Source of the DNA: Elusimicrobiota bacterium
Lineage (GTDB): Bacteria > Elusimicrobiota > Elusimicrobia > UBA1565 > UBA9628
Assembly: GCA_028871595.1 (NCBI GenBank)
Contig: JAGWMT010000150.1
Coordinates: forward strand, 1-7,538
Reading direction: 5' to 3'
DNA: 7,538 bases
The position numbers and the translations under genes are program-made. Within the stretch, counting starts at the first letter, position 1. Each line of letters begins with the position of its first letter. The notes beneath the pieces were generated by a model. It did not search any database. It had not been told where the DNA came from and worked only from the letters and a program-made list of their open reading frames with translations. Of the stretch, positions 6,343 through 7,538 are shown one piece after another.

Positions 6343-6903
6343 TCAGATCTTCTCCACCTGCAGGAAATCCAGCTCGACCGGCGTCGGCCGGCCGAAGATG
6401 GTGACCATGGCCTTGATCTTGGCCTTGGTGTCGCTGACGTCCTCCACGACGCCGATGAAGTGGCGGAAGGGGCCGTCGATGATGCGGATGTTCTCGCCCT
6501 TCTCGAACTCCACGGCCGGACGGGGCTTGCCCTCGGCGGCGGTGGAGGTCAGCTCCAAAATCTTGTCGATCTCCTCCTGCGCCAGCGCCACGGGGTTCGT
6601 GTCGCCCAGGAAGCCGGTCACGCCGGGAATCCCGCGGATCATCCAGTAGGTGATCTCGTCCACGACCATGTCCATCAGGACGTAGCCGGGGAAGAATTTG
6701 CGCTTGGAGATCTTCTTCTTGTTCTTCTTGACCTCGACCACGTCCTCCGTCGGGATCAGGACGTTGAAGATGCGGTCCTGCAGCTTTTCGACCTCGATCT
6801 TCTGGAGGAGGGTCTTGTGGACGCGGTCCTCGTAGCCGGACTGGATGTGGACGACGTACCAGCCGCGGGTGCGGGTCGTGGTGGCCGAGTTTGAATCGCT
6901 CAT
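6343..6903 (-). CDS. nusG: Transcription termination/antitermination protein NusG
   Basis: NusG binds RNA polymerase through its N-terminal NGN domain, and Rho or ribosomal protein S10 (NusE) through its KOW domain, linking transcription with translation or termination. The 186-residue protein has typical length. The NGN domain starts at GWYVVHIQSGYEDRV (14-28) and contains the conserved FFPGYVLMDM. A linker leads into the KOW domain (about 133-186) with FEKGENIRIIDGPF and IFGRPTPVELDFLQVEKI. A GGAGG ribosome binding site overlapping the last codons of secE lies 10 bases before the ATG, and only 3 bases separate the two genes, so secE and nusG are coupled. Confidence 0.98.
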   Translation of the reverse strand: MSDSNSATTTRTRGWYVVHIQSGYEDRVHKTLLQKIEVEKLQDRIFNVLIPTEDVVEVKKNKKKISKRKFFPGYVLMDMVVDEITYWMIRGIPGVTGFLGDTNPVALAQEEIDKILELTSTAAEGKPRPAVEFEKGENIRIIDGPFRHFIGVVEDVSDTKAKIKAMVTIFGRPTPVELDFLQVEKI

Positions 6904-6906
6904 GGC

Positions 6907-7095
6907 TTAGCGTCCTCCGAGGACGGCCCTGACGAGGATCGAAAGCACGTAATCCACCCCGGAGATGTAGAGCGCCATGATCGCCACGAGGATGGCCACG
7001 GCTTTCGTGGAGTCGATGGCCTGCTCGCGCGTCAGCCAGGAGGACTGCTTGAGCTCCGAATACGCTTCTTTCAGGAACTGCGTCGCTATGTTCAT
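6907..7095 (-). CDS. secE: Protein translocase subunit SecE
   Basis: SecE is the essential small clamp subunit of the SecYEG protein export channel in the inner membrane. The 62-residue product is the short form found in most bacteria, with a single membrane helix (about 32-55). It has the family pattern FLKEAYSELKQSSW-TREQAIDST (residues 7-30), the amphipathic cytoplasmic helix before the membrane segment. The ribosome binding site is weak: GAGGA lies about 12 bases upstream of the ATG. The gene starts 25 bases past the end of tRNA-Trp, so the mRNA start is probably created by tRNA 3' processing of a joint transcript. Confidence 0.95.
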   Translation of the reverse strand: MNIATQFLKEAYSELKQSSWLTREQAIDSTKAVAILVAIMALYISGVDYVLSILVRAVLGGR

Positions 7096-7120
7096 TTGTT
7101 TTCTAAATCCTCGGGTCCGG

Positions 7121-7193
7121 CGGGGGCGCCAGGATTCGAACCTGGAGGGGCGGTTTTGGAGACCGCTCGTTTAGCCAATTAACGGACACCCCC
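7121..7193 (-). tRNA. trnW: tRNA-Trp (anticodon CCA)
   Basis: A full cloverleaf can be drawn on the - strand. The acceptor GGGGGTG pairs with CGCCCCC (one G-U pair). The D arm is CGTT/AACG with loop AATTGGCTA. The anticodon arm GCGGT/ACCGC has loop CTCCAAA, giving anticodon CCA. The variable loop is 4 bases, and the T arm is CCAGG/CCTGG with loop TTCGAAT. The discriminator base is G73, as expected for bacterial tRNA-Trp. The 3' CCA is not encoded (the genome reads CCG), so it must be added by a nucleotidyltransferase. Its position between the tuf/rpmG genes and secE is a recurrent bacterial arrangement. Confidence 0.97.
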
Positions 7194-7208
7194 ACCGAAA
7201 CCGGTGGG
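7191..7208 (-). other. Hairpin just upstream of, and overlapping, the tRNA-Trp 5' end
   Basis: CCCACCG (7191-7197 on the + strand) pairs perfectly with CGGTGGG (7202-7208) around a 4-base loop. In the - strand transcript it lies between the rpmG stop and tRNA-Trp, and its 3' arm includes the first three bases of the mature tRNA. It therefore competes with the acceptor stem and may affect RNase P processing, or mark the 3' end of the rpmG message. The pairing is seen directly; the role is inferred. Confidence 0.5.
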
Positions 7209-7210
7209 TC

Positions 7211-7363
7211 CTACTTAACTTCCTTGTGCGCCGCCTGCTTTCCGCACGAACGGCAGAACTTCTTGAGCTCCAGCTTGAACTCCTTCTTCTTGCCGCGCTG
7301 GTAGTAGTAGTTCTTGTTCTTGCAGACGGTGCAGCCGAGAATGACGATGACTCTGTCGCCCAT
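7211..7363 (-). CDS. rpmG: 50S ribosomal protein L33, zinc-binding form
   Basis: This 50-codon gene encodes L33, a small protein of the large ribosomal subunit near the E site. The product begins [20 protein letters not shown] and ends KQAAHKEVK. Two CxxC pairs, Cys11/Cys14 and Cys37/Cys40, form the zinc ribbon of the C+ type of L33; zinc-free paralogues lack them. The [12 protein letters not shown] segment is typical. The ATG at 7363 follows a weak AGG element 10 bases upstream. It lies 16 bases after tuf and 17 bases before tRNA-Trp, within the same operon. Confidence 0.96.
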   Translation of the reverse strand: MGDRVIVILGCTVCKNKNYYYQRGKKKEFKLELKKFCRSCGKQAAHKEVK

Positions 7364-7379
7364 GACGTTTATACCTGTC

Positions 7380-7538
7380 CTAGCTGATGATGTCGGCCAC
7401 GACGCCGGCGCCGACCGTATGGCCGCCTTCGCGCACGGCGAAGCGCAGACCCTTCTCCATCGCGATCGGGCAGATCAGCTCGCATTCGATGTCGATGTTG
7501 TCTCCCGGCATGACCATCTCCACGCCCGCCGGCAAAGT
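7380..7538 (-). CDS. tuf: Elongation factor Tu, C-terminal fragment
   Basis: EF-Tu carries aminoacyl-tRNA to the ribosome as a GTP complex. Only the last 52 codons are in the window; the gene continues beyond the right edge. The visible part is the end of beta-barrel domain [34 protein letters not shown], then [13 protein letters not shown] and the stop. Most EF-Tu proteins have Arg where this one has His before TVGAG, a change that may be lineage-typical. It is the first visible gene of the - strand operon; the operon promoter is outside the window. Confidence 0.97.
   Translation of the reverse strand, partial: TLPAGVEMVMPGDNIDIECELICPIAMEKGLRFAVREGGHTVGAGVVADIIS

Overview
The window comes from a GC-rich bacterial chromosome and contains no mobile element, phage gene or CRISPR array. 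The lineage is inferred, not proven. A canonical tuf-rpmG-tRNA(Trp)-secE-nusG-rplK-rplA ribosomal/transcription cluster lies beside a secreted Ala/Lys-rich protein with no recognisable family and an RDD membrane protein carrying a pilin-like tail. That combination would suit an Elusimicrobiota-like genome, a phylum rich in pilin-like proteins, but another GC-rich phylum cannot be excluded.

Layout, left half (+ strand). The window opens inside a gene whose C-terminal part looks like a class IV (HDAC11-like) zinc deacetylase (1-377). Next is prfB for peptide chain release factor 2 (411-1547), which is read in one frame without the programmed frameshift common in this gene. A 138-base gap carries a strong sigma-70 type promoter (TTGACA, 17 bases, TATCCT). 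It drives a short leader that can fold in two mutually exclusive ways just before the next ribosome binding site. The unit that follows has two genes: a 738-residue exported, coiled-coil-rich protein of unknown function (1686-3902), and an RDD-family membrane protein with a C-terminal pilin-like domain (3914-4702). The unit ends at a strong hairpin terminator (4716-4762) that works in both directions.

Right half (- strand, read from the right edge leftwards). The order is tuf (EF-Tu, partial), rpmG (L33, zinc form), tRNA-Trp(CCA), secE, nusG, a small unidentified three-helix membrane protein, rplK (L11) and rplA (L1), ending at the shared terminator. Gaps between genes are short, so this is probably one operon whose promoter lies beyond the right edge. 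It joins translation elongation, protein export and transcription elongation functions, as in many bacteria. Two points differ from the usual layout: an extra membrane protein gene sits between nusG and rplK, and the operon stops after rplA instead of running into rplJ-rplL-rpoB-rpoC.

The most novel part is the 1579-4762 unit: its own promoter, a potentially bistable leader RNA, an unrecognised secreted protein, an unusual RDD-pilin hybrid and its own terminator. No gap exceeds 300 bases; the largest is 1548-1685, described under the promoter and leader entries.
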